Shown piece after piece: positions 34,409 through 42,916 of a stretch of DNA of 64,000 nt. The notes under the pieces are model-generated. The model saw only the letters and a list, made by a program, of their open reading frames with translations, made no database searches and was not told the origin of the DNA. This DNA comes from PALSA-693 sp963729695 (lineage in GTDB: Bacteria; Actinomycetota; Acidimicrobiia; Acidimicrobiales; Palsa-688), in assembly GCA_963729695.1 (NCBI GenBank), contig CAVSOT010000006.1:62001-126000 (forward strand), in the 5' to 3' direction. The position numbers and the translations under genes were made by a program. The stretch's first letter is position 1, and every line of letters starts with the position of its first letter.

Positions 34409-36252
34409 TCGCCGAGCTGGGAGATCACCCAGTCCGCCATGGCCGACGGACTTCCGTGACCCGGGCGCAGCACCACTTCGGCGCTCTCCGGTGGCTCATA
34501 CGGGTCGTCGACCCCGGTGAAGCCGGTGATCTCACCGGCCCGGGCCCTGCGGTACATGCCCTTGGGGTCGCGCGCTTCGCATATCTCCACCGGGGTGTCG
34601 ACGAACACCTCCACGAAACGCAGACCGGCCGCGTGGTGCATGGCCCGTACCCGATTGCGGTCGGCGCGGTAGGGACTGACGAGGGAGACCACCGCCACCA
34701 TGCCGGCATCGGCAAACAGCCGGGCCACCTCGCCTACCCGCCGGACATTCTCGGCCCGGTCCTCGGCGCTGAACCCGAGGTCGACGTTCAGGCCGTGCCG
34801 CAGGTTGTCGCCATCGAGCAGGTAGGCGGCCCGACCCGCGGCCACCAGCTTCTGCTCGACCTCGACGGCCACGGTGGACTTCCCCGATCCGGACAGGCCG
34901 GTCAACCAGACGGTGAGGCCCCGAGTGCCGCGCTGTTCTCGGGTGACGGTATTGGCGTGCCAGACCACGTTGCTGACGTTGGCCTGTTCGGCGCTCAGGA
35001 TCATGCCGGCCGCGACCGTGTTGTTGGTCGCCAGGTCGACGAGGATGAGGCCGCCGGTCGCCCGGTTGCGGTGGTACGGGTCGAATATCAGAGGCGCCTG
35101 GGTGCGGAGCCTGACCCGCCCGATCTGGTTGAGGGCGAGCGACGTCGCCGACTCGTCGCGGTGCAGGGTGTTGACGTCCAGGCGGTAGTCCAGGTTCTCC
35201 ACCCGGGCCAGCACGGATCGGGTGGTGTGCAACACCCGGTACCGGTCGCCCACCGAGAGCGACGACTGGTCCGAGAACCAGCACAGCATGGCGTCGACGT
35301 CCTGGCTGACCAGGGGCCGGTTGTGCGGACGGCAGATCATGTCGCCCCGGGCGATGTCGAGGTCATCCGCGAGTTGCAAGGTCACGGCCTGCGGGGGGAA
35401 GGCTTCGTCAATGGGGTCCCCTCCCGGTCCGCGCACCTCTGCGATCTGGGACGAGAAGCCCGACGGCAGGACCACCACCTCGTCGCCGGCCTTGAAGATC
35501 CCGCCGGCGACCGTCCCCGCATAGCCCCGGTAGTCGTGGAGGTCCTGATCGGTACCCCGCTGGGGCCGAATGACGTACTGGACCGGGAAGCGGGCGTCGA
35601 TGAGGTTGCGATCGGAGGCGATGTGGACGTCCTCGAGGTGATGCAACAGCGGCGTCCCCTCGTACCAGGTCATGTTGTCGCTGCCGCCGACCACGTTGTC
35701 GCCGTGCAAGGCCGACATGGGCACGAAGGTCACGTCGTGCACGTCGAGCTTCGTGGCAAAGTTCCGGAACTCGTCGCGGATCTCCTCGAAGCGCCGCTGA
35801 TCCCAGCCGACCAGGTCCATCTTGTTGACGCACACCACGAAGTGCGGAATGCCCAGCAGGCTGGCGATGAACGCGTGCCGTCGGGACTGTTCGAGCACGC
35901 CTTTCCTGGCGTCGATCAGGATCAGCGCCAGATCCGCGGTCGAGGCCCCGGTCACCATGTTGCGCGTGTACTGGGTGTGACCCGGCGTGTCGGCGATGAT
36001 GAACTTCCGGGCCGGGGTGGCGAAGTACCGGTAGGCGACATCGATGGTGATGCCTTGCTCCCGTTCGGCCCGCAACCCGTCGGTCAGGAGCGCCAGGTTG
36101 GTGTAGCCGTCGCCCCGTTCCCGACTCGTCCTCTCAACCGCGTCGAGCTGGTCCGTGAAGATGGCTTTCGAGTCGTACAGCAACCGCCCGATCAAGGTCG
36201 ATTTGCCGTCGTCGACGCTGCCGGCGGTGGCCAGGCGCAGCAGCTCAAACAT
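34405..36252 (-). CDS. cysNC: Sulfate adenylyltransferase subunit 1 fused to APS kinase
   Basis: A 615-residue fusion. Residues 1-430 are the CysN GTPase part: GSVDDGKSTLIGRLLYDSK (P-loop), DTPGHTQYTRNM (G3), NKMDLVGW (G4), with two beta-barrel domains following. Residues 440-615 are adenylylsulfate kinase: GLSGSGKSTVAVEVEQKL (Walker A), DGDNLRHGL, FVDTPVEICEARDPKGMY. The N-terminal part drives ATP sulfurylase using GTP, with CysD; the C-terminal part phosphorylates APS to PAPS. The start overlaps the end of cysD by one base, and its stop overlaps the start of cysQ. No reductase gene is in the window. Confidence 0.93.
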   Translation of the reverse strand: MFELLRLATAGSVDDGKSTLIGRLLYDSKAIFTDQLDAVERTSRERGDGYTNLALLTDGLRAEREQGITIDVAYRYFATPARKFIIADTPGHTQYTRNMVTGASTADLALILIDARKGVLEQSRRHAFIASLLGIPHFVVCVNKMDLVGWDQRRFEEIRDEFRNFATKLDVHDVTFVPMSALHGDNVVGGSDNMTWYEGTPLLHHLEDVHIASDRNLIDARFPVQYVIRPQRGTDQDLHDYRGYAGTVAGGIFKAGDEVVVLPSGFSSQIAEVRGPGGDPIDEAFPPQAVTLQLADDLDIARGDMICRPHNRPLVSQDVDAMLCWFSDQSSLSVGDRYRVLHTTRSVLARVENLDYRLDVNTLHRDESATSLALNQIGRVRLRTQAPLIFDPYHRNRATGGLILVDLATNNTVAAGMILSAEQANVSNVVWHANTVTREQRGTRGLTVWLTGLSGSGKSTVAVEVEQKLVAAGRAAYLLDGDNLRHGLNVDLGFSAEDRAENVRRVGEVARLFADAGMVAVVSLVSPYRADRNRVRAMHHAAGLRFVEVFVDTPVEICEARDPKGMYRRARAGEITGFTGVDDPYEPPESAEVVLRPGHGSPSAMADWVISQLGE

Positions 36253-37163
36253 CAGAAGTACCCCTCCTTCTTGCGATCCTCCATGCCGGCCTCCGAGATT
36301 CGATCATCGGCCCGAGTCGCCCCGCGCTCGGTCAGCCGGGAGGCCGCCACCTCCATCACGACTTCTTCGACGGTGAATGCCGCCGACTCCACGCACCCGG
36401 TGCAAGTGGCATCGCCAACCGTCCGGAAGCGCACCGTGGCCTCGAACGGCTCCTCCCCGTCCATGAGCGTCACGAAACGGGAGACGGACAGCAGCATGCC
36501 GTCGCGCTCGAACACCTGGCGCCGGTGGGCGTAGTACAGGCGCGGCAGCTCGATCCCCTCGTCGAGGATGTACTGCCAGATGTCCAGCTCCGTCCAGTTG
36601 GAGAGCGGGAACACGCGGATGTGCTCCCCCTTGCGGTGGGCCCCGTTGTAGAGGTTCCACAGCTCCGGTCGCTGGTTGCGCGGATCCCATTGCCCGAACT
36701 CGTCACGGAAGCTGAAGACCCGCTCCTTGGCCCGGGCCTTCTCTTCATCCCGGCGGGCCCCGCCGAAGACCGCATCGAAGCGGTGCTCCCGGATGGAGCG
36801 CAGCAGCGTCACCGTCTGGAGGCGGTTGCGGCTGGCTCTCGGGCCCGTCTCTTCTGCCACCCGCCCGGCGTCGATGTCGTCCTGGACGGACCCGACGACC
36901 AGGCGGATTCCCATGCGTTCTACGGTCCGGTCGCGAAACTCGATCACGTCGTCGAGGTTGTGACCGGTGTCCACGTGCATCACCGGGAACGGCAACGGCG
37001 CCGGCCAGAATGCCTTGGCGGCCACATGCAACATGACGACCGAGTCCTTGCCGCCCGAGAAGAGCAGGACCGGTCGTTCGAAGCCGGCCGCCACCTCGCG
37101 GACGATGTGCACCGCTTCCGCCTCCAGTGCGCCGATGTGGGAAAGCTCGTATGTGGTGGTCAT
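36252..37163 (-). CDS. cysD: Sulfate adenylyltransferase subunit 2
   Basis: A 303-residue ATP-pyrophosphatase-fold enzyme. The PP-motif LLFSGGKDSVVMLH near residue 35 and the following HVDTGHNLDDVIEFRD match CysD. The central GGARRDEEKARAKERVFSFRDEFGQWDPRNQRPE and FPLSNWTELDIWQYI are hallmark segments (each quoted only in part here). The C-terminal residues RFRTVGDATCTGCVES and EEVVMEVAASRLTERG are typical. It makes APS from sulfate and ATP together with the fused CysNC, encoded by the next gene. First gene of the operon; the upstream gap of 126 bp should hold its promoter, which I could not recognise. Confidence 0.93.
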   Translation of the reverse strand: MTTTYELSHIGALEAEAVHIVREVAAGFERPVLLFSGGKDSVVMLHVAAKAFWPAPLPFPVMHVDTGHNLDDVIEFRDRTVERMGIRLVVGSVQDDIDAGRVAEETGPRASRNRLQTVTLLRSIREHRFDAVFGGARRDEEKARAKERVFSFRDEFGQWDPRNQRPELWNLYNGAHRKGEHIRVFPLSNWTELDIWQYILDEGIELPRLYYAHRRQVFERDGMLLSVSRFVTLMDGEEPFEATVRFRTVGDATCTGCVESAAFTVEEVVMEVAASRLTERGATRADDRISEAGMEDRKKEGYF

Positions 37164-37289
37164 CGGCGTCCGGTTACTCCAGTTCAGCGCCCGCTCAGCC
37201 CAGTCATCCGTCGGCGCACCGGCTCCAGTATCTCAGACGAGGAAGCACTCCGAGAACGCCGCCGGTGTGGCGCCGCACCCTGTGGGTGA

Positions 37290-40200
37290 CTACACGTTCC
37301 GCCGGTAGCGCCCGCCCACCTCGAATAGCGTCCGGGTGATCTGGCCCAGGCTGCAGACCCGAACGACGTCCATCAGCACGTCAAAGACGTTGTCCCCGGC
37401 GAGCGCCGCCTGGCGGAGCCGCTCAAGGGCGGCCGGCCGTTCGGCGGCGTGGGCGGCGTGGAAGTCGGCCAACCGGCGGAGCTGGCTCTGCTTCTCCTCC
37501 TCCGTCGATCGGGCCAGCTCGAGATGGTCCGGGACCGCATCCCCGGCCGGGTTCCGGAAGGTGTTGACCCCGACGAGAGGCAGGCTCCCGTCGTGCTTCT
37601 TCGACTCGTAGAGCATCGACTCGTCCTGAATGCGGCCCCGCTGGTACCCCGTCTCCATGGCCCCCAGCACCCCGCCCCGTTCGCTCAGCCGATCCATCTC
37701 TGCCAGCACGGCCTCTTCCACCAGGTCGGTCAGCTCGTCGACGATGAAGCTCCCCTGGAGGGGGTTTTCGTTGCGGGCCAGTCCCCACTCCTTGTTGATG
37801 ATCATCTGAATCGCCAAGGCCCGGCGGACCGACTCGGCGGTCGGGGTGGTGACGGCCTCGTTGTAGGCGTTGGTGTGGAGGCTGTTGGCGTTGTCGTAGA
37901 TGGCGCAGAGGGCCTGAAGGGTGGTCCGGATGTCGTTGAACGCCATCTCCTGGGCGTGGAGCGACCGGCCGGACGTCTGGATGTGGTACTTCAGCCGCTG
38001 TGACCGGGCGTTGGCCCCGTACCGATCCCGCATCGCTACGGCCCAGATCCTCCGGGCGACCCGGCCGATCACCGTGTACTCGGGGTCCATGCCGTTGGAG
38101 AAGAAGAACGAGAAGTTCGGAGCGAAGTCGTCGACGCTCATCCCTCGCCCCAGGTAGGCCTCCACGTAGGTGAAGCCGTTGGCGAGAGTGAACGCCAGCT
38201 GGGTAATGGGGTTGGCCCCCGCCTCAGCAATGTGGTAGCCGGAGATCGAGACCGAATAGAAGTTTCGGACGTCGTGGCTGACGAACCACTCCTGGATGTC
38301 GGCCATGACCCGCAGCGAGAACTCGGTCGAGAAGATGCAGGTGTTCTGGCCCTGGTCCTCCTTGAGGATGTCGGCCTGCACAGTGCCCCGAACTTGGTGG
38401 AGGGTCCGGGCCCGGATGTCGGCAGCCTCTTCCGCGCGTTAGCCGGCCGCCCGGAATGCGACTCGAAGCGGGCCAGCTGATCGTCGATCGCGGTGTTGAG
38501 GAACATGGCCAGGATCGTGGGCGCCGGTCCGTTGATCGTCATCGAGACCGACGTGGCCGGGTCACAGAGATCGAACCCCCGGTACAGCTCCTTCATGTCG
38601 TCCAAGGTGGCGATGGAGACCCCGGAGTTGCCCACCTTCCCGTAGATGTCCGGGCGCACATCCGGTTCGAATCCGTAGAGCGTGACCGAGTCGAAGGCCG
38701 TCGACAGCCGGGTGGCCGGCTGCCCTGCCGCGAGCAGGTGAAAACGCCGGTTGGTGCGAAAGGCGTCGCCCTCGCCCGCAAACATCCGAGCCGGGTCCTC
38801 GCCCTCTCGTTTGAAGGGGAACACTCCAGCCGTGTACGGGAACTCGCCGGGCAGGTTTTCCGAGCGCAGCCATCGCAGCAGCTCGCCGTCGTCGGTGTAC
38901 CGGGGCAGAGCCACGCGCGGCACTGGCGTGCCGGACAGGGACGCACGAACGTTCTGGTCGGACCGGTAGGTGGCGACCTTGTCGGGCCATCCTTCGAGCA
39001 GGAGGCGGCTGCTCGGCGACAGCACCTCGTCGGCGTCGAACTTCGCCAGCAGCTCCTCGACGTCGGTGGCGGCCGCGGCGCGCTCGTCGGCCGCGAGCAG
39101 TTCGCCCACCTCCACCAGCTGCTGGCGACGGTGGGCGGCTCGGACCTCCTCGTCGGTTACCCGGTGGTAGGTGCGCACGGTCTCGGCAATGTCGGCCAGA
39201 TACCGGTCCCTTCCCGGCGGCACGGGTGCTCGCCCTCGTGTCGACGTCCGCCCGTCGACCGGTGGCAGCACGACCTGGCCCGACCGGCAAGCCTCGTTGG
39301 GCGAGGGCGCCCCGGAGGAACTGGTAGAGCGCGGTCACGCCGTCGTCGTTGAAGCGGGACGCCACCGTGCCGAAGACGGGGAGCTCCTCAGGCGAGGCGC
39401 CCGGGTACTCCCCGCTACGCGCCAGCTGCCTGCGGACATCGCGCAGCGCATCCTCGCCGCCCCGTCGCTCGAACTTGTTGATGGCGACCGCGTCGGCGAA
39501 GTCCAGCATGTCGATCTTTTCGAGCTGCGAGGCGGCGCCGAACTCAGGCGTCATGACATAGAGCGACACGTCGACGTGGGCCACCACCTCGGCGTCGCCT
39601 TGCCCGATACCGGGTGTCTCCACGATCACCAGGTCGAATCCGGCGGCCCGGCAGGCGTTCACCGCGTCGTCCAGGCACTCGGGAATTTCGCCGCCCGCCC
39701 GCCGGGTGGCGAAGGACCGGAAGTACACCCGGCTGCTGGCGAACCCCTCCGCCTCGCTGCCGACGTCGATCGCATTCATCCGGATACGGTCGCCCAGGAG
39801 AGCCCCGCCTCCCTTCCGGCGGCTCGGGTCGATGGCGAGGACCGCCACGCGCAGCTTGTCCTCCTGGTCGAGGCGAACCCGGCGGACCAGCTCGTCAGTG
39901 AGCGACGATTTGCCGGAGCCACCGGTGCCCGTCACGCCCAGAACAGGAACCGGGCGCCGGGCTCCCGCCTCGACGATCAGGCGCCGGGCCGCGGGGTCCA
40001 AAGCAGCGGTTTCGAGGGCCGTGATGACCCGGGCCAGCGCCCGCTCGTCCCCGCTGAGCAGACCCTCGAGGGCCGCCTCGTCGGGCAGGGGTCGGGGCTG
40101 GTCGCACTCGGCCAGCATGAGGTTGACCATGGCCGCCAACCCCAGCTCCTGGCCGTCCTGCGGGGAGAAGATCCTCGCCACGCCGTAGCGCTGCAGCTCG

Positions 40201-40544
40201 GCGATCTCGGAGGCGACGATGGTCCCCCCACCACCCCCGTAGACCCGAATGTCGCCGCGCCCCTCCGCCCTCAGCCGGTCGACGAGGTACGTGAAGTACT
40301 CGAGGTGGCCGCCCTGGTACGAGCTGACCGCCACCCCCTGGACGTCCTCCTGGATGGCGGCGGTGACGACCTCGTCGACGGACCGGTCGTGCCCGAGATG
40401 GACGACCTCGGCCCCCTGGGCCTGCAGCAGCCTGCGCATGATGTTGATGGCCGCGTCGTGGCCGTCGAAGAGGCTGGCGGCCGTGACGAACCGCACCGCG
40501 TTGATGGGTCGATGGAGTGCAGACGCATCGGTCGGGGCCGACAT
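37290..40544 (-). CDS. icmF: Fused isobutyryl-CoA mutase IcmF, broken by two opposite frameshifts
   Basis: The segment encodes about 1085 residues of a B12-dependent acyl-CoA mutase with its G-protein chaperone in one chain. The N-terminal cobalamin domain has the ligand His in FDGHDAAINIMRR, the GTPase part has GVTGTGGSGKSSLTDEL, and the C-terminal mutase barrel has ADILKEDQGQNTCIFSTEFS, SISGYHIAEAGANP and the ending QITRTLFEVGGRYRR. The frame changes near 39267-39276 (one extra base) and changes back near 38433-38450 (one base short), so the net length stays a multiple of three (3255). Between the two shifts the conserved sequence (LPPVDGRTSTRG, RYLADIAETVRTYHR) continues. The enzyme links valine and branched acyl-CoA to butyryl-CoA. 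Confidence 0.88.
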
Positions 40545-40660
40545 CCTTTTCACCCTACCACAATACTTGGACGTCCAACCATTTGCGCGTTGTATGGCGC
40601 CGCTGGCGGGTAGCGGCGGGCGGATTTTCACCGCCGACCGTGGCGTTATGGTGGTTTGCT

Positions 40661-41415
40661 ATGGCGGTCGATCGCATGACCCGGGCTACGTCGTTTGGAT
40701 CGGTTGCCGAGGACTACGACCGCTTCCGACCCGCGCCGCCGCCACAGAGCGCCGACTGGCTTTTGCCCCCGGAGCGCGCCGGGTGGCCGACCTTTGCGCC
40801 GGGACAGGGGCCTTCAGCCGGGTCCTGGCGCCTCGGGTGGCCCAGGTCATTGCCGTCGAGTTGGATCCGCGGATGGCCGCGGTGTTGGCGGCCCGGTCGG
40901 CCGGCGTCCAAGTGGTCAACGCCAGGGGCGAGGCCCTTCCCATAGGGACGGGTGCTCTTGATGCCGTGGTGGTGTCGTCCGGCTGGCACTGGCTCGATCC
41001 CGAGCTGGCGGTGCCCGAGATCGCCCGGGTCCTCCGACCGGGCGGGGTCCTCGGGGTGGTGTGGAACGGGCCCGCCCGCCAGATCGAATGGGTTGACGAG
41101 CTGCTGAGTGGTAACCGGGATGCGGCAACCGGCCGGGCCCGGCCGGGCCACGTCCTGTCGATTCCCGACGGTCAACCGTTCAGTCCCCCCGAAGGCCACA
41201 CCATCGAATGGACCCTGCCCCGCAGTCCCTCGCAACTGGTCGGGCTGGCCGGCACCTACAGCCGGGTCATCGTTCAAGGCCCGGAAGAGCGCCAGGCGGT
41301 GGCGAGGCGGGCCGCCGCCGTGCTGGAGCGGGATCCGATGCTGCGGGATCGGGTCCGGATCGAGCTGCCGATGCGCGCTCGCTGCTGGCGGGCGGTCCGC
41401 CTCCCGCGGGAGTAG
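40661..41415 (+). CDS. Class I SAM-dependent methyltransferase, broken by one frameshift
   Basis: The N-terminal part (VDRMTRATSFGSVAEDYDRF, then RPAPPPQSADWLLPP) is in one frame, and the SAM-binding part (ARRVADLCAGTGAFSRVLA, VIAVELDPRMAAVL, GALDAVVVSSGWHWLDP, LRPGGVLGVVWN) is in the next. One extra C in the C5 run at 40766-40770 joins them as WLLPPGARRVADLCAGTG with no other change. The full length is 755, two more than a multiple of three. The family is the small-molecule methyltransferases with a UbiE/BioC-like core; the substrate is unknown. Start may be ATG 40661 or ATG 40676. A sequencing error is the simplest reading. Confidence 0.8.
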
Positions 41416-41483
41416 TCGCTGGGGCGGTGTCAGGGGAACGGTGGATCGAAGGATCGAACCGGGAAGCCGGGTCCTGGCCACGC

Positions 41484-41813
41484 CGGTGTGGTCCGTTCAT
41501 CGGGAGCGCAGCGACATCGGCCCTCGACCCGCAGAGGCCCGGAGCCGTGCCGAGGCCGATGCCGTGGCCGTCCGACACAAACGTGACACGGGTCAGTGGA
41601 CGAACCTGGACTCGTGTCCCCTTGTTGTCATATACGGCACACAACGTGACACGGGTCGTCGGGCCGACGGAGACCCGTGTCACGTTGTTGTTTTCCCCGG
41701 CGCAGACCGCCCCGTCGGTGTGGTCCGTTCCTCCGGAGCGCGGGGACGTCGGCGCCGAACCCGCAGACGCCCGAACCCGCAGACGCCCGAACCCGCAGAC
41801 GCCCGACCCCTCT
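41484..41813. repeat. Palindrome pair flanked by a 60-bp direct repeat, plus a 16-bp triplet
   Basis: Between the methyltransferase and the dehydrogenase, a roughly 60-bp sequence at 41484-41543 (CGGTGTGGTCCGTTC...) recurs at 41716-41775. Between the copies lie two palindromes: an imperfect one (41577-41629) and a near-perfect one with 17-bp arms (ACAACGTGACACGGGTC at 41641-41657, complement at 41672-41688, 14-base loop). The outer part ends with three tandem copies of a 16-17-bp ACCCGCAGACGCCCGA unit (41759-41813). The whole tract is noncoding and resembles the design of the palindromes at 13 kb, though the sequence differs. Confidence 0.75.
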
Positions 41814-41820
41814 ACCGGAC

Positions 41821-42905
41821 CTACATGACGACGACGCTGCGCAGCACCTCGCCCCGCTCCATGCGGGCGAACGCCTCTTCCACGTCGTCCAGACCGATGG
41901 TTTCACTGACGAACCCGTCGAGGTCGAGCCGGCCCCGGAGGTACAGGTCGATGAGCATGGGAAAGTCCCGCGAGGGCAGGCAGTCGCCGTACCAGGAGGA
42001 CTTGAGCGCGCCCCCCGCCCGAACAGCTCGATCATCGGCAGGTCGATAGTCATGGAGGGGTCGGGCACGCCGACCTGCACGAGCGTTCCGGCCAGGTCCC
42101 GGGCGAAGAAGGCCTGCCGGTAGGTCTCCGGGCGGCCCACGGCCTCGATCACCACGTCGGCTCCGAACCCCCCGGTCAGGTCCTGGATGGCCGTCACCGG
42201 GTCGACCGATGACGCATCGATGGTGTGGGTAGCCCCGAACTGGCGGGCCCAGTCCAGCTTTCGTTTGTCCACGTCGACACCCACGATCACCCGGGCGCCG
42301 GCAAGGGACGCGGCCGCGATGGCGGCGTCACCCACCCCACCGCACCCGAAGACGGCCACGCTGTCGCCGCGACCGACGCCTCCGGTGTTGACCGCGGCGC
42401 CGAAGCCGGCCATGATCCCGCACCCGATCAGCCCGGCCGACTCCGGGCGAGCGGCGGGATCGACCTTCACGGCCTGACCGGCGGCCACCAGCGTCTTGGT
42501 CGCGAAGGCGCCGATCCCGAGGGCCGGCGACAGCACGGTCCCGTCCTCCAGCGTCATGGGCTGGGAGGCGTTGGCACTGTCGAAGCAGTACCAGGGGCGT
42601 CCCCTCCGACAGGAGCGGCAAACCCCGCAGGGGGCGCGCCAAGCCAGCACGACGTAGTCGCCCGGGGCGACGTTGACCACGCCCTCCCCGACCGCCTCCA
42701 CCGTTCCCGCCGCCTCATGCCCGAGGAGGAACGGGAAATCGTCGTTGATCGCCCCCTCGCGATAGTGGAGATCGGTGTGGCATACCCCACACGCCTGGAT
42801 GGCGACGAGCGCCTCGCCCGGTCCCGGATCGGGCACCACCACGGTCTCGAGGCGAACGGGTTCGCCTTTCTTCAGAGAAACGACACCCCGCACGGATTGG
42901 CTCAT
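41821..42905 (-). CDS. S-(hydroxymethyl)mycothiol dehydrogenase-like alcohol dehydrogenase, frameshifted
   Basis: A zinc-dependent alcohol dehydrogenase of about 361 residues when repaired. It starts MSQSVRGVVSLKKGEPV and contains ACGVCHTDLHYREGAIND (catalytic zinc), GHEAAGTVEAVGEGV, four structural-zinc cysteines in CGVCRSCRRGRPWYC, and the GCGGVGDAAI cofactor site. This matches mycobacterial AdhE2/MscR, which oxidises the mycothiol adduct of formaldehyde. Near 42006-42012 the frame breaks: the run GGGGGG (plus-strand C6) needs one more base to continue as GGALKSSWYGDCLPSRDFP and end in the expected VLRSVVVM at 41821. Length 1085, two above a multiple of three, supports a single lost base. 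Confidence 0.87.
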
Positions 42906-42916
42906 ACCGGGGAATG

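Noticed and set aside
34282..36534. Long plus-strand open frame opposite the sulfate operon
   Set aside because: It is antisense to clearly conserved cysQ, cysNC and cysD; its composition (Val/Asp/Gly/His rich) is that of a shadow frame in GC-rich DNA.
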